In this document: positions 51,893 through 61,600 of the stretch, one piece after another
Layout: every line of letters begins with the position of its first letter
How positions within the stretch are numbered: position 1 is the stretch's first letter
Assembly: GCA_019115145.1 (NCBI GenBank)
Contig: DXED01000020.1
Span: forward strand, 1-64,000
DNA from: Claveliimonas intestinigallinarum
Lineage (GTDB): Bacteria; Bacillota; Clostridia; Lachnospirales; Lachnospiraceae
Direction: 5' to 3'
DNA: 64,000 bases
The notes under the pieces: model-generated
Told to the model about the DNA's origin: nothing
Databases searched by the model: none
The model's input: only the letters and a program-made list of their open reading frames with translations
Position numbers and translations under genes: made by a program

Positions 51893-52405
51893 ATGTTAAA
51901 TGAAAAAGTAGCAAAGCTGTTAAATGAACAGGTAAACAAGGAATTCTACTCCGCCTACCTGTACCTGAGTTTTTCTAATTTCTATAAAGATCTGGGACTG
52001 GACGGATTTGCCAACTGGTATAATGTGCAGGCTCAGGAGGAGAGAGACCACGCCATGCTCTTCATCCAGTATATGCAGAACAATGACGTACCCGTCACTC
52101 TGGAAGCCATCGACAAGCCGGAGGCCGAGCTGAAGGAGAAAATGGACGCTCTCAAGGCGGGATATGCCCATGAGCAGTATGTGACCGGCCTCATCCACAA
52201 CATCTATGAGGCTGCCTACGAGGTGAAAGACTTCCGCACTATGCAGTTCCTGGACTGGTTCGTCAAGGAGCAGGGTGAGGAGGAGACAAATGCAAGCGAC
52301 CTGATCAAAAAGATGGAGCTCTTCGGGGACGATGCCAAGAGTCTCTATATGCTGGATCAGGAGCTGGGCGGACGGACCTACGCGGCTCCCTCACTGGTAC
52401 TGTAG
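51893..52405 (+). CDS. ftnA: Bacterial non-heme ferritin
   Basis: A 170-residue iron-storage protein with a four-helix bundle. Ferroxidase ligands are visible in NKEFYSAYLYLSFSNFY, AQEERDHAMLF and FLDWFVKEQGEEE. The ATG at 51893 follows AAAAGGAGATGCTTTTAT; the frame above it covers the promoter. It is a single gene, closed by a terminator shared with the convergent copA. Confidence 0.96.
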   Translation: MLNEKVAKLLNEQVNKEFYSAYLYLSFSNFYKDLGLDGFANWYNVQAQEERDHAMLFIQYMQNNDVPVTLEAIDKPEAELKEKMDALKAGYAHEQYVTGLIHNIYEAAYEVKDFRTMQFLDWFVKEQGEEETNASDLIKKMELFGDDAKSLYMLDQELGGRTYAAPSLVL

Positions 52406-52475
52406 TAAGCCCTGCGTCAGGAACCGCAGCCTGTGCGGCACCTGCATACATGCAAGACAAGTCCATATAGGATGA

Positions 52476-52518
52476 CAGACGGCGCAGCCTTTCCTCCCGG
52501 AAGGGTCTGCGCCGTCTG
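52476..52518. terminator. Convergent terminator between ftnA and copA
   Basis: CAGACGGCGCAG (52476-52487) pairs with CTGCGCCGTCTG (52507-52518); an inner CCTTTCC/GGAAGG extends the stem. The T-tracts are short. Confidence 0.75.
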
Positions 52519-52551
52519 ATTGTCTATCGTATGCTGGCTTATATGCTTCCT

Positions 52552-55197
52552 CTACTGTGCTGTGCAGCTCACCGGCTCATATCCGGCTTCCTTCACCGCG
52601 TCCATCAGCACCTGGTCAGCCACGTCCTCTGTCATGGAGACAGTGGCTGTCTTTTTCTCCAGATCCACCTGGGCGCTGTCCACGCCTGCCACTCCCGCCA
52701 GAGCCTTCTCCACGTGCATCTTGCAGTGCTCACACATCATACCTTCTACTACCAGTGTCTTTTTCATCGTTACCATTCCTTTCTCGTCACTTTGCTCATT
52801 TTTACTATCCAAACCGGAGTCCTCCGGAATGTTCGCTATCATATGGCCTGTCTTCTCTCCGTCTTCTGCCCTTGCCTTCGGTCCGTCTGTCCGGGCCGGC
52901 TTGAAGAACCGCAGCCGCAATGCGTTGGTCACTACGCACACGGAGGAAAGGCTCATGGCCGCGGAGCCGATCATGGGGCTTAAGCGCAGGCCGAAGGCCG
53001 GGAACAGAGCTCCCGCCGCCACAGGGATGCCGAGGATATTGTAGAAGAACGCCCAGAACAGGTTCATATGGATATTCCTTATGACCGCTCTGCTCAGCTC
53101 GATGGCTGTCACCACGTCCTGGAGGGAGTCCTTCATCAGCACCACATCCGCCGACTCGATGGCAATGTCCGTACCCGCTCCGATGGCGATGCCGATATCC
53201 GCCCTTGTGAGAGCCGGGGCGTCGTTGATGCCGTCCCCCACCATAGCTACCTTATGTCCCTTCTCCTGCCAGGAGCGGACGCAGGCCTCCTTCTCCGTGG
53301 GGAGCACGTCGGACACGGCCTCGGCGATGTCCAGCTCCTTCCGGATAGCCTCCGCCGTCACCTTGTTGTCCCCTGTCAGCATGACCACCGTAAGGCCCAT
53401 CCCTTTGAACCTCCGGATGGCCTCCCGGCTGGTCTCCCGGACTGTGTCGGCCACTGCGATGATGCCGGCTGCCTGCCCGTCACGTGCAAAGAGAAGGGGC
53501 GTCTTGCCCTGGGAGGCGTACCGCTCCATCCGCTCCTGCACGGAAGCCTCTTCTTCCGGGGATGCCACTGCCTTCTCCTCTTTCATGAAAGCCAGGTTGC
53601 CGGCCAGCCATGCCTTTCCGGAGATAAGGGCTGATACGCCCCGCCCTGTCCGGGCCTGGAAATCCTCTGCCTTTGCCTGGGATACGCCGTCTCCTCTCGC
53701 CTTCTCCACCACTGCCTGGGCCAGGGGATGCTCGCTCCCCGCCTCCAGGGCAGCTGCCTGGGCCAGGAATTCCTCCCGGCTCATGGATGGATCCAGGACT
53801 TCTATGTCCGTCACCTCCGGGTGTCCGGACGTGATGGTGCCGGTCTTATCCAGAATAACCGTGTCGATGGAGTGGAGATTTTCCAGGCTCTCCGCCGACT
53901 TGATAAGGATGCCGTACTCCGCCGCCTTTCCGGTTCCCACCATGATGGCCACCGGAGTGGCAAGGCCAAGGGCACAGGGACAGGAAATGACGAGCACCGC
54001 GATGGCGTTTGAGAGGGCAAACTCAAAGTCCTGCCCCGCCGCGATCCACACAATGGCTGTCAGGATGGCAATGCAGATGACCACCGGCACGAAGACGCCG
54101 CTGACCTTATCCGCCAGCCTGGCGATGGGCGCCTTTGAGTTGCCAGCCGCGTCCACAAGGCGGATGATCTGGGAGAGAGTAGTGTCCTCTCCCACCTTGG
54201 ACGCACGGAACCGAAAGGTCCCGTTTTTGTTGATCGTGGCCGAGATGACTGTATCCCCGGGCAGCTTCTCCACCGGGATGCTCTCCCCGGTGATGGCCGC
54301 CTGGTCCACGTACCCGGCGCCCTCTGTCACGATGCCGTCCACGGGGATGCTGCCGCCGGGCTTAATGACCACGATGTCTCCGGCTGCCACCTGCTCCGCA
54401 GGCACAGTCACCTCCTGGCCATTCTTTATAATAATCGCTGTCTTGGGCGCTAAGTCCACCAGCTTCCCGAGGGCGTCGGAGGTCTTTGACTTGGATCTTG
54501 CCTCCAGGTATTTTCCCACTGTCACAAGGGTCAGGATCGTAGCGGAGGACTCAAAATACAGGGCATGGGCGTACTCGTGGACCAGAGCCATGTCCTGGTG
54601 TCCAAAGCCCCAGGCCATGCGGTACATGGCAAAAAGGCCGTATATCAGGGAAGCCCCTGAGCCGATGGCCACAAGGGAGTCCATGTTGGGAGCCCGCTTT
54701 ATGAGCGCCTTCAGCCCCACCTTGTAGAATTTCCGGTTCAGCACAAGGATAGGCACAGTCAGGATGAGCTGTGTCAGGGCCGAGATCATGGCGTTCTCCA
54801 TGCCGGTCAGGATGCCGGGCACGGGAAGTCCTATCATGGGGCCCATGGCCACGTACATCAGAGGAACCAGCAGGATGAGGGATGATATCAGCCGCACCTT
54901 CATGCTGCGGCGCTCCTCCTGGGCTCTGCTCTGGCGGGTCTCCCATTCGCTGCGGAAGCCTCCGCCCTTCTCGTCAGGGACAGCGTCCGCAGGGGAGGCT
55001 CCGTAGCCAATCCCCTCGACAGCATGGACGATAGCCCCGCTGTCCAGCTTCGTCTCATCATAGTCCACTGTCATTTGATTCGCCAGGAGGCTCACGTTCA
55101 CGTCCTCCACGCCCTCTAATTTCTGCACGCACCGGGTCACATTTGCCTGGCAGGCTGCACAGGTCATGCCGGTTACGTTATATTTTTCTTTTTTCAT
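52552..55197 (-). CDS. copA: Copper-exporting P1B ATPase with a C-terminal CopZ-like domain
   Basis: An 881-residue copper pump. The N-terminal metal-binding domain has GMTCAACQ. The membrane core has the ion-site motif SCPCALGLATP, phosphorylation loop DKTGTI, the GSEHPL motif, and GDGINDAPAL. After the last helix a linker leads to a second metal-binding domain, VVEGMMCEHCKMHV, which closely resembles free CopZ. An AAAGGA ribosome site and an ATG stand before that last domain (MKKTLVVEG), so CopZ might also be made alone. The ATG at 55197 is chosen over a GTG at 55209. Copper is expelled from the cytosol. Confidence 0.95.
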   Translation of the reverse strand: MKKEKYNVTGMTCAACQANVTRCVQKLEGVEDVNVSLLANQMTVDYDETKLDSGAIVHAVEGIGYGASPADAVPDEKGGGFRSEWETRQSRAQEERRSMKVRLISSLILLVPLMYVAMGPMIGLPVPGILTGMENAMISALTQLILTVPILVLNRKFYKVGLKALIKRAPNMDSLVAIGSGASLIYGLFAMYRMAWGFGHQDMALVHEYAHALYFESSATILTLVTVGKYLEARSKSKTSDALGKLVDLAPKTAIIIKNGQEVTVPAEQVAAGDIVVIKPGGSIPVDGIVTEGAGYVDQAAITGESIPVEKLPGDTVISATINKNGTFRFRASKVGEDTTLSQIIRLVDAAGNSKAPIARLADKVSGVFVPVVICIAILTAIVWIAAGQDFEFALSNAIAVLVISCPCALGLATPVAIMVGTGKAAEYGILIKSAESLENLHSIDTVILDKTGTITSGHPEVTDIEVLDPSMSREEFLAQAAALEAGSEHPLAQAVVEKARGDGVSQAKAEDFQARTGRGVSALISGKAWLAGNLAFMKEEKAVASPEEEASVQERMERYASQGKTPLLFARDGQAAGIIAVADTVRETSREAIRRFKGMGLTVVMLTGDNKVTAEAIRKELDIAEAVSDVLPTEKEACVRSWQEKGHKVAMVGDGINDAPALTRADIGIAIGAGTDIAIESADVVLMKDSLQDVVTAIELSRAVIRNIHMNLFWAFFYNILGIPVAAGALFPAFGLRLSPMIGSAAMSLSSVCVVTNALRLRFFKPARTDGPKARAEDGEKTGHMIANIPEDSGLDSKNEQSDEKGMVTMKKTLVVEGMMCEHCKMHVEKALAGVAGVDSAQVDLEKKTATVSMTEDVADQVLMDAVKEAGYEPVSCTAQ

Positions 55198-55233
55198 TAC
55201 CAGGGTCACCTACTTTCTTCAAATGCTGCCTTT

Positions 55234-55289
55234 ATACCCCCTATTGGTATTTTCAGTGTTATTATATACCCCGGTACGGTGTATTGCAA
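55234..55289 (-). promoter_or_regulatory. copA promoter with probable copper-responsive operators
   Basis: On the minus strand TTGCAA (plus 55284-55289) and TATAAT (plus 55261-55266) are 17 bases apart. The spacer holds the imperfect palindrome ATACCCCGGTACGGTGTAT (55266-55284), and a second related one, ATACCCCCTATTGGTAT, lies at 55234-55250. The form resembles CsoR operators. No csoR or copY gene is in the window. Confidence 0.65.
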
Positions 55290-55326
55290 TACCTTTTTCA
55301 GCTTTTTTCGAAAATCATTCTCATTT

Positions 55327-56523
55327 TTATTTTCCATCCACATTCTCGGATCCCTCGTTCGTCCCGCCGTCTGCCGGCTCCTGGCACCTCAGGCTCAGGA
55401 CCCCGTCTGCCAGGATCTTCACATCGTCCAGGATATAGTCAAAGGCTCCCGCCTTGTAAAGATTGACCACAAGAAGGCCGATGGGCACCGCCAGGATCAT
55501 CCACAGGATGCCGCCGGCCCGATATCCAGCGTATAGCAGCACCAGGGTAAAGAGGGGATTCATACCCATGCTGTCCCCCACCAGCTTGGGCTGGATCAGC
55601 TGCCGCACGATCTGAGTCACAGCGTAGAGCACAGCCAGAGCCACCACCCTGCGGTAGTCACCTGTCAGGAGCTCATAGAGAGCCCAGGGAAGAAGTGCGG
55701 TGCCTGTCCCGAAGAAGGGCAGGAAATCCAGGAAGGCGATACCGATGGCCAGCAGGATGGAAAAATGTACGCCCATGATCCCAAATCCCACCAGCAGGAT
55801 CGCAAACACTACTGCCATGATCTTGAGCTGCGCCTTGAAATACCCGCCCACCGCATATTTCAGGTTGTCCGTCACCATAGTCATCCGCTCCACAATGGGA
55901 TCCGGGAAAATCTTTTTCGCCCAGACGATAATGCTCTCTCTGTCAGCAATAAAGAAATAGGCGGAGATGATAGTGACAATGAAGGAGATCAGGATGGAGG
56001 GGATACGCTTGGCAAAGTTGCCCGCCGCCTCCACAGTGGGTTCACTTATGGTGCTGATGATGCCGCTCATGGTCTCATCCAGGTTAGCAGCCACCGCATC
56101 CAGTCCCTCCTGCACATTGTCCGGAAGCAGCTGGGAGAGCTGGGAGGTTCTCTCCCCGATCTGACGGAAGCCTCTCTCAAGATCCCTGTACATGGACGGG
56201 AAATCCTGGATGAGGGAGCTGATTTCTCCCCATATCCTGCTGATGGCAAAATAGATCAGGCCGATACAGGCCGCCAGCACCACGATGATGATAATGGCGG
56301 AGCCCAGCTTCTTGACGATCTTCAGTCTTTTCTCCAGCCATACTACAAGGGGGCTGGCGATAAAAGACAAAAACCATCCGATCACAAAGGGCATGAAATA
56401 GAACAGCGCCCTCACGCCCACATAGATAAACAAAATTGTCCCGATCAGGCTGAAGGCCAGGCTGACGATCACCTTCCAGTATGGCCTGTTGTCCTTCACG
56501 GCGTCCCCTTCATTTGTCCCCAT
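55327..56523 (-). CDS. AI-2E family (YtvI/PerM-like) membrane protein
   Basis: A 398-residue membrane protein with about eight hydrophobic segments and the family's C-terminal signature GIAFLDFLPFFGTGTALLPW and QLIQPKLVGDSMGMNPLFTL. Members act as exporters or sodium/proton antiporters; autoinducer transport is shown for only a few. It lies downstream of ysxC on the same strand. The acidic C-terminal tail is low complexity. Confidence 0.88.
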   Translation of the reverse strand: MGTNEGDAVKDNRPYWKVIVSLAFSLIGTILFIYVGVRALFYFMPFVIGWFLSFIASPLVVWLEKRLKIVKKLGSAIIIIVVLAACIGLIYFAISRIWGEISSLIQDFPSMYRDLERGFRQIGERTSQLSQLLPDNVQEGLDAVAANLDETMSGIISTISEPTVEAAGNFAKRIPSILISFIVTIISAYFFIADRESIIVWAKKIFPDPIVERMTMVTDNLKYAVGGYFKAQLKIMAVVFAILLVGFGIMGVHFSILLAIGIAFLDFLPFFGTGTALLPWALYELLTGDYRRVVALAVLYAVTQIVRQLIQPKLVGDSMGMNPLFTLVLLYAGYRAGGILWMILAVPIGLLVVNLYKAGAFDYILDDVKILADGVLSLRCQEPADGGTNEGSENVDGK

Positions 56524-56545
56524 TTTTCTCCACCTCTCTTAGCAT

Positions 56546-57148
56546 TTATTCTTCTTTTCCCCTGTCCAGGAATTCTGTCTCCACGAGCTCCCAGATCTCG
56601 TCTCTCCCCTGTTTCGTCACCGATGAGAATGGGATGATCCTTGTACCGGGCACCAGCTTCAGCCCCTGCCGGAGCATTTTCACATGCTTGTCCACCTGGC
56701 TTCTCTTCAGCTTGTCCAGCTTGGTGGCGATGATGATAGGGTTATAGCCCTGGCTCACCACCCAGTCGTACATCATCTTGTCGTTGGCCGACGGCTCGTG
56801 GCGGATGTCGATAAGGAGAAACACTGCCCGCAGCTGCTTTGAGCCGTGGAGGTATCTCTCGATCATCTTCCCCCATTTTTCCTTCTCCTGCTGGGACACC
56901 TTCGCGTAGCCGTATCCCGGCAGGTCTACCAGATACATCTCATCGTTGATGTTGTAAAAATTGATAGTCTGAGTCTTTCCCGGCGTGGCCGATATCCTGG
57001 CGTAGGACTTCCGGTTCATAAGGGCGTTGATGAGGGAGGATTTACCCACATTGGACTTCCCCGCAAACGCGATCTCCGGCTTGTCGTTTTCCGGCAGTCT
57101 GCTTGTGATGCCGCACACGGTTTCCAGATTAATATTTTTTATAATCAT
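56546..57148 (-). CDS. ysxC: Ribosome biogenesis GTPase YsxC/EngB
   Basis: A 200-residue GTPase for assembly of the large ribosomal subunit. G1 is GKSNVGKSSL, G3 is DLPGYGYA, and G4 is TKLDKL. It is 16 bases from the lon stop, the usual clpX-lon-ysxC order of Firmicutes. Confidence 0.96.
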   Translation of the reverse strand: MIIKNINLETVCGITSRLPENDKPEIAFAGKSNVGKSSLINALMNRKSYARISATPGKTQTINFYNINDEMYLVDLPGYGYAKVSQQEKEKWGKMIERYLHGSKQLRAVFLLIDIRHEPSANDKMMYDWVVSQGYNPIIIATKLDKLKRSQVDKHVKMLRQGLKLVPGTRIIPFSSVTKQGRDEIWELVETEFLDRGKEE

Positions 57149-57164
57149 AGCTTTATTCCTCTGT

Positions 57165-59507
57165 TTACTCTTCTTTTACAAACGCTTCCTCAAGCACCTG
57201 CTCCATGTGGGACACAGGGATGATCTTCAGCCCCTTTGTGATTTCCGCGGAGAGCTCTGCCACGTCTTTTTCGTTCTCCTTTGGCACAAGAACCGTCTTC
57301 ATACCTGCGCTTCCGGCCGCCAGCAGCTTTTCCTTCAGTCCGCCGATGGGCAGGACTCTTCCCCGCAGGGTGATTTCCCCTGTCATAGCCACATCCGCCC
57401 GGACCTTCCGTCCTGTAACTGCGGAGAGCATGGCCGTGGCCATGGTGATGCCGGCGGAGGGGCCGTCCTTGGGAACCGCGCCCTCGGGAATGTGGATGTG
57501 GATGTCATGGTTCTCAAAGAAATCCTCCGCAATGCCATACCGGCTCCCCACAGAACGGATGTAGCTGATGCCGGTGCGGGCGGACTCCTTCATCACGTCC
57601 CCCAGCTGGCCTGTCAGGATCAGCTCACCCTTCCCGGGCATCACGTTGACCTCGATCTGCAGGGTGTCGCCGCCCACACTGGTCCAGGCGAGTCCCCGCA
57701 CGATGCCCACTTCATCCGTCAGGTTGGCCTTCTGGTATGTATATTTCTCGTTGCCCAGATATTTGTGCAGATTGCTCTCGGTTACACGGACCTTTTCCTT
57801 CTTCCCCTCCAGGATCTCTCTGGCCGCCTTCCGGCAGATGTTTCCGATCTCCCTCTCAAGCTGGCGCACGCCCGCTTCCTTTGTGTAGTTCCGGGCCATC
57901 CTCCAGACAGCCCCGCGGCTGATGGAGAGCTGCTCCGGCTTCAGGCCGTGGCGCTCAAGCTGCTTGGGGATCAGGTGCTCCATGGCGATGTGGAGCTTCT
58001 CGTTCTCCGTGTAGCTGGACACCTCGATGACCTCCATCCGGTCCAAAAGGGGCCTGGGGATGGTCTGCAGGGTGTTGGCGGTGGTCACAAAGAGGACCTC
58101 GGAAAGATCCAGTGGCACCTCCAGGTAGTGGTCCCGGAAGCGGTAGTTCTGCTCGCTGTCCAGCACCTCCAGAAGGGCGGAAAAGGTGTCCCCCTTGTAG
58201 TCGTTGCTCACCTTGTCAATCTCGTCCAGCAGCATGAGGGGATTTTTCACCCCGGCGCTGCGGATGCCCGCCGCGATGCGCCCCGGCATGGCTCCCACGT
58301 AGGTCTTCCTGTGGCCTCTGATCTCCGCCTCGTCCCGCACGCCTCCCAGGGAGATGCGCACGTAGGGCTTCTTCAGCGCCCGGGCCAGGGATCTGGCGAT
58401 GGAGGTTTTCCCCGTTCCCGGAGGTCCCACCAGGCAGAGGATGGGGCTCTCTCCCTTTCTCGTCAGGGCCCGCACAGCCAGGAACTCCAGCACTCTCTCC
58501 TTCACCTGCTCCAGTCCGTAGTGGTCCTCCTCCAGCACCTGCCTGGCGTAGGCTATGTCCCTGTGGTCCTCCACAGCCTTGTCCCAGGGCATCTCCAGCA
58601 TGGTCTCGATGTAGGTCCGGATCACGCCGTTCTCCGCCGGGCTGTTCAGGGTGCTCTTGAAGCGTCCTATCTCCTTTTGCAGCTTCTCCTTCACCTCGTC
58701 GGAGGCCTGCAGTCTGTCCGCCGCGGCCTGGAACTCCTCGGCGTCGGAGATGGTGTTCTCCTCCCCCAGCTCCTCCCGGATGAGCTTTAGCTGCTCCCGC
58801 AGGATGTACTCCCGCTGGTTCTGGTCCACCCTCTCCCGGACCTTGGTCTGGATCTCCTCCTTGATATTCATAATCTGCATCTCGTTCACCAGCTTGAAGG
58901 CCAGCAGCTGGTAGCGCTTCAGAAGATCCGTCTCCTCCAGGAGCTCCTGCAGGTCCTTCTGCTCCAGGGGCACGTTGGCAGCGATCCAGTTCACCACCTT
59001 GGCCAGCTCCGTGTACTCCTGCACCTGCTTCAGCATATCCTTGGGATACTTGGGCAGACGGCCTGCGTACTCCGCGTAGATCTCCTTCAGGCCCCTCGTC
59101 ATAGCCTCCTGGCTCACCTGGTCCGACGCAGCCTCCAGCGGCTCCTCCCCGCTGTCCGGCAGGGGACTCACCTCGGCACGCATGTAGGGCGTCTCAAACT
59201 CCACTCGCCGGATGACCGCCCTCTCCTCCCCGGAGATCAGAACCCGAAGAAGGTTCCTGGGCAGCTTGATGACCTGCCGGATGGAAGCGATCGTCCCCAC
59301 CTCGTACAGGTCCGCCGCCGTCGGCTCCTCCACTTCTATATCTCTCTGGGCCGTCAGGAAAATCTTCTGGCCTTCCTCCTGCATGGCCTCCTCGATGGCC
59401 TCAATGGAGCGCTCCCTGCTGACGTCAAAATGGGTCACCATCTCAGGCATCACCGTCATCCCCCGCAGGGCCACCATGGGGAGGCTCATTATTTCTCTAT
59501 CCGTCAT
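57165..59507 (-). CDS. lon: ATP-dependent protease Lon
   Basis: A 780-residue protease. The N-terminal substrate domain (LPMVALRGMTVMPEMV) leads to the AAA+ module (Walker A GPPGTGKTS) and the C-terminal protease domain with the catalytic Ser in PKDGPSAGITM and the Lys about 40 residues later. The ATG at 59507 is the conserved start; the frame extends 28 codons upstream through the terminator region, which is rejected. It follows clpX behind a terminator. Confidence 0.97.
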   Translation of the reverse strand: MTDREIMSLPMVALRGMTVMPEMVTHFDVSRERSIEAIEEAMQEEGQKIFLTAQRDIEVEEPTAADLYEVGTIASIRQVIKLPRNLLRVLISGEERAVIRRVEFETPYMRAEVSPLPDSGEEPLEAASDQVSQEAMTRGLKEIYAEYAGRLPKYPKDMLKQVQEYTELAKVVNWIAANVPLEQKDLQELLEETDLLKRYQLLAFKLVNEMQIMNIKEEIQTKVRERVDQNQREYILREQLKLIREELGEENTISDAEEFQAAADRLQASDEVKEKLQKEIGRFKSTLNSPAENGVIRTYIETMLEMPWDKAVEDHRDIAYARQVLEEDHYGLEQVKERVLEFLAVRALTRKGESPILCLVGPPGTGKTSIARSLARALKKPYVRISLGGVRDEAEIRGHRKTYVGAMPGRIAAGIRSAGVKNPLMLLDEIDKVSNDYKGDTFSALLEVLDSEQNYRFRDHYLEVPLDLSEVLFVTTANTLQTIPRPLLDRMEVIEVSSYTENEKLHIAMEHLIPKQLERHGLKPEQLSISRGAVWRMARNYTKEAGVRQLEREIGNICRKAAREILEGKKEKVRVTESNLHKYLGNEKYTYQKANLTDEVGIVRGLAWTSVGGDTLQIEVNVMPGKGELILTGQLGDVMKESARTGISYIRSVGSRYGIAEDFFENHDIHIHIPEGAVPKDGPSAGITMATAMLSAVTGRKVRADVAMTGEITLRGRVLPIGGLKEKLLAAGSAGMKTVLVPKENEKDVAELSAEITKGLKIIPVSHMEQVLEEAFVKEE

Positions 59508-59547
59508 TTCATCTTCTCCTGTCCTGTATATTTTCACAGCGCATTGC

Positions 59548-59578
59548 AAAAAGCGGGCGCAATCACTCTTGCACCCGC
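59548..59578 (-). terminator. Terminator between clpX and lon
   Basis: On the minus strand GCGGGTGCAA pairs with TTGCGCCCGC and is followed by TTTTTGC. lon therefore needs its own promoter or read-through. Confidence 0.75.
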
Positions 59579-59593
59579 CCCGTTCACGCACTT

Positions 59594-60853
59594 TTAAGCA
59601 CTTTCAATTCTCAGATCATCATGTCCGCAGATCGGCTTGCCTGTGCCGTTCACCACGGATTTCGTGATGCGGCATGTCTTCAGCGTCTCGTCAGATGGGG
59701 CATGATACATGGTATCCATCATAATATTTTCCATAATGGCCCGGAGCCCTCTGGCACCGGTCTTCCTCTTCAGCGATGTGTCCGCAATAGCCTCTAGGGC
59801 ATCCTGGTCAAAGGTCAGCTCCACGCCGTCCAGCTCCAGCATCTTCTGGTACTGCTTGACAATAGCGCTCTTTGGCTCCGTCAGGATGCGGATCAGGGCA
59901 TCCCGGTCCAGCATCTCCAGCGATACCGTCACCGGAAGACGTCCCACCAGCTCAGGGATCAGCCCGAACTTCACCAGATCCTGGGGAAGCACCTGCTTTA
60001 AGAGCCGGTCAATGTCGTCCTCATGTCCTGCAGCAATCTCCGCATTAAAGCCAATGGACTTCTGATCGATCCTCTTCTCAATGATCTTCTCCAGTCCCTC
60101 AAAGGCCCCGCCGCAGATAAACAGGATGTTGGTGGTGTCTATCTGGATCAGCTCCTGGTGGGGATGCTTTCTCCCTCCCTGGGGAGGCACATTTGCCACA
60201 GTGCCCTCAATGATCTTCAGGAGCGCCTGCTGCACACCCTCGCCGGACACATCCCTGGTGATAGAGGGATTTTCTGACTTCCTTGTGATCTTGTCAATCT
60301 CGTCAATATAGATGATGCCGTACTCGGCTCTCTCGATATCCCCGTCAGCGGCCTGGATGATCTTCAGCAGGATGTTCTCCACATCCTCGCCCACATAGCC
60401 CGCCTCTGTCAGGGCTGTGGCGTCCGCGATGGCAAAGGGCACGTTGAGGATCTTGGCCAGCGTCTGGGCCAGCAGCGTCTTGCCACAGCCTGTGGGCCCC
60501 AGCATGAGGATGTTGCTCTTCTTCAGCTCCACCCCCAGATCCTTCTGGGCCATGATCCGTTTATAGTGATTATATACTGCAACAGACAATACCTTCTTCG
60601 CCTCCTCCTGGCCGATGACATAGTCGTCCAGGAAGGCTTTGATCTCCTCCGGCTTCAGCAGATTGATATCGTCAAAGGGATTGATATTTCTGGTATTTTC
60701 ATATTCAAATTCTTCTTCCATGATCTCGGCGCACACGTCAATGCACTCATCGCAGATGTACACGCCTCCCGGTCCTGCAATCAGCTTTCGAACCTGTGAC
60801 TGGGGCTTGTTGCAGAACGAGCATCTGATCTGGTCGTCATTTCTTCCTGCCAT
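59594..60853 (-). CDS. clpX: ClpX, ATP-dependent unfoldase subunit
   Basis: A 419-residue AAA+ unfoldase. The N-terminal zinc finger has CSFCNKPQ and CDECIDVC, Walker A is GPTGCGKTLLAQTLA, Walker B is IYIDEID, and the ClpP-docking IGF-type loop is KSIGFNAEI-like. It works with ClpP, encoded just upstream. A 125-base spacer holds a hairpin. Confidence 0.97.
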   Translation of the reverse strand: MAGRNDDQIRCSFCNKPQSQVRKLIAGPGGVYICDECIDVCAEIMEEEFEYENTRNINPFDDINLLKPEEIKAFLDDYVIGQEEAKKVLSVAVYNHYKRIMAQKDLGVELKKSNILMLGPTGCGKTLLAQTLAKILNVPFAIADATALTEAGYVGEDVENILLKIIQAADGDIERAEYGIIYIDEIDKITRKSENPSITRDVSGEGVQQALLKIIEGTVANVPPQGGRKHPHQELIQIDTTNILFICGGAFEGLEKIIEKRIDQKSIGFNAEIAAGHEDDIDRLLKQVLPQDLVKFGLIPELVGRLPVTVSLEMLDRDALIRILTEPKSAIVKQYQKMLELDGVELTFDQDALEAIADTSLKRKTGARGLRAIMENIMMDTMYHAPSDETLKTCRITKSVVNGTGKPICGHDDLRIESA

Positions 60854-60909
60854 ACTCTCACCTCATCTTATCGATTTTCAAAAGGCCGGAGGATACTCCC
60901 TGCGCTTCT

Positions 60910-60938
60910 CCGGTCCTTGAACACAAACGAAGGACCGG
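60910..60938. repeat. Hairpin between clpP and clpX
   Basis: CCGGTCCTT (60910-60918) pairs with AAGGACCGG (60930-60938). There is no T-tract, so it more likely marks RNA processing or partial attenuation. Confidence 0.45.
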
Positions 60939-60979
60939 CATACCAGGAGGTTATTCTCCCGGTACGCCCGCCCCCGGTC

Positions 60980-61564
60980 TTATTTACGGCTTGATATAAT
61001 TTCATCCACTAATCCGTATGCCTTGGCCTCTTCAGCCGACATAAAATTATCGCGGTCCGTATCGGCACAGATGACCTCCAGCGGCTGCCCTGTGTTCTGT
61101 GCAAGGATCCTGTTCAGGGTATCCTTTGTCTTCTGGATATGCTGGGCTGCTATCTGGATTTCCGTCGCCTGTCCCTGTGCTCCGCCGGAGGGCTGATGGA
61201 TCATGATCTCTGAATGTGGCAGGGCAAACCTCTTGCCCTTTGCTCCCCCGGCAAGGAGGAAGGATCCCATGCTTGCCGCCATACCGATACAGTATGTGCA
61301 CACATCACATTTAATATACTGCATGGTATCGTAAATTGCCATTCCCGCTGTGACAGATCCGCCCGGGCTGTTGATGTAGAGATGGATATCCTTCTCCGGA
61401 TCCTCAGCCTCCAGGAACATAAGCTGTGCCACAACAACGCTTGCGGACACATCTGTCACTTCCTCTCCAAGGAAAATGATCCTGTCCTTTAAAAGTCTGG
61501 AATAAATGTCGTAGGAGCGCTCTCCACGGCTGGTCTGTTCAATGACATAAGGTACTAAACTCAT
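60980..61564 (-). CDS. clpP: ClpP, ATP-dependent protease subunit
   Basis: A 194-residue serine peptidase. The catalytic Ser is in GMAASMGSFLL, His in PHSEIMIHQPSGGAQG, and Asp in DTDRDNFMSAEEA. It forms the two-ring chamber used with ClpX. It lies 36 bases after tig. Confidence 0.97.
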   Translation of the reverse strand: MSLVPYVIEQTSRGERSYDIYSRLLKDRIIFLGEEVTDVSASVVVAQLMFLEAEDPEKDIHLYINSPGGSVTAGMAIYDTMQYIKCDVCTYCIGMAASMGSFLLAGGAKGKRFALPHSEIMIHQPSGGAQGQATEIQIAAQHIQKTKDTLNRILAQNTGQPLEVICADTDRDNFMSAEEAKAYGLVDEIISSRK

Positions 61565-61600
61565 GCAAATTCCTCCTGTCTATATGCCACGGCTGTCCAC

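Noticed and set aside
55234..55289. MerR-type (CueR) promoter for copA
   Set aside because: The -35/-10 spacer is 17 bases; MerR-type promoters need about 19-20.
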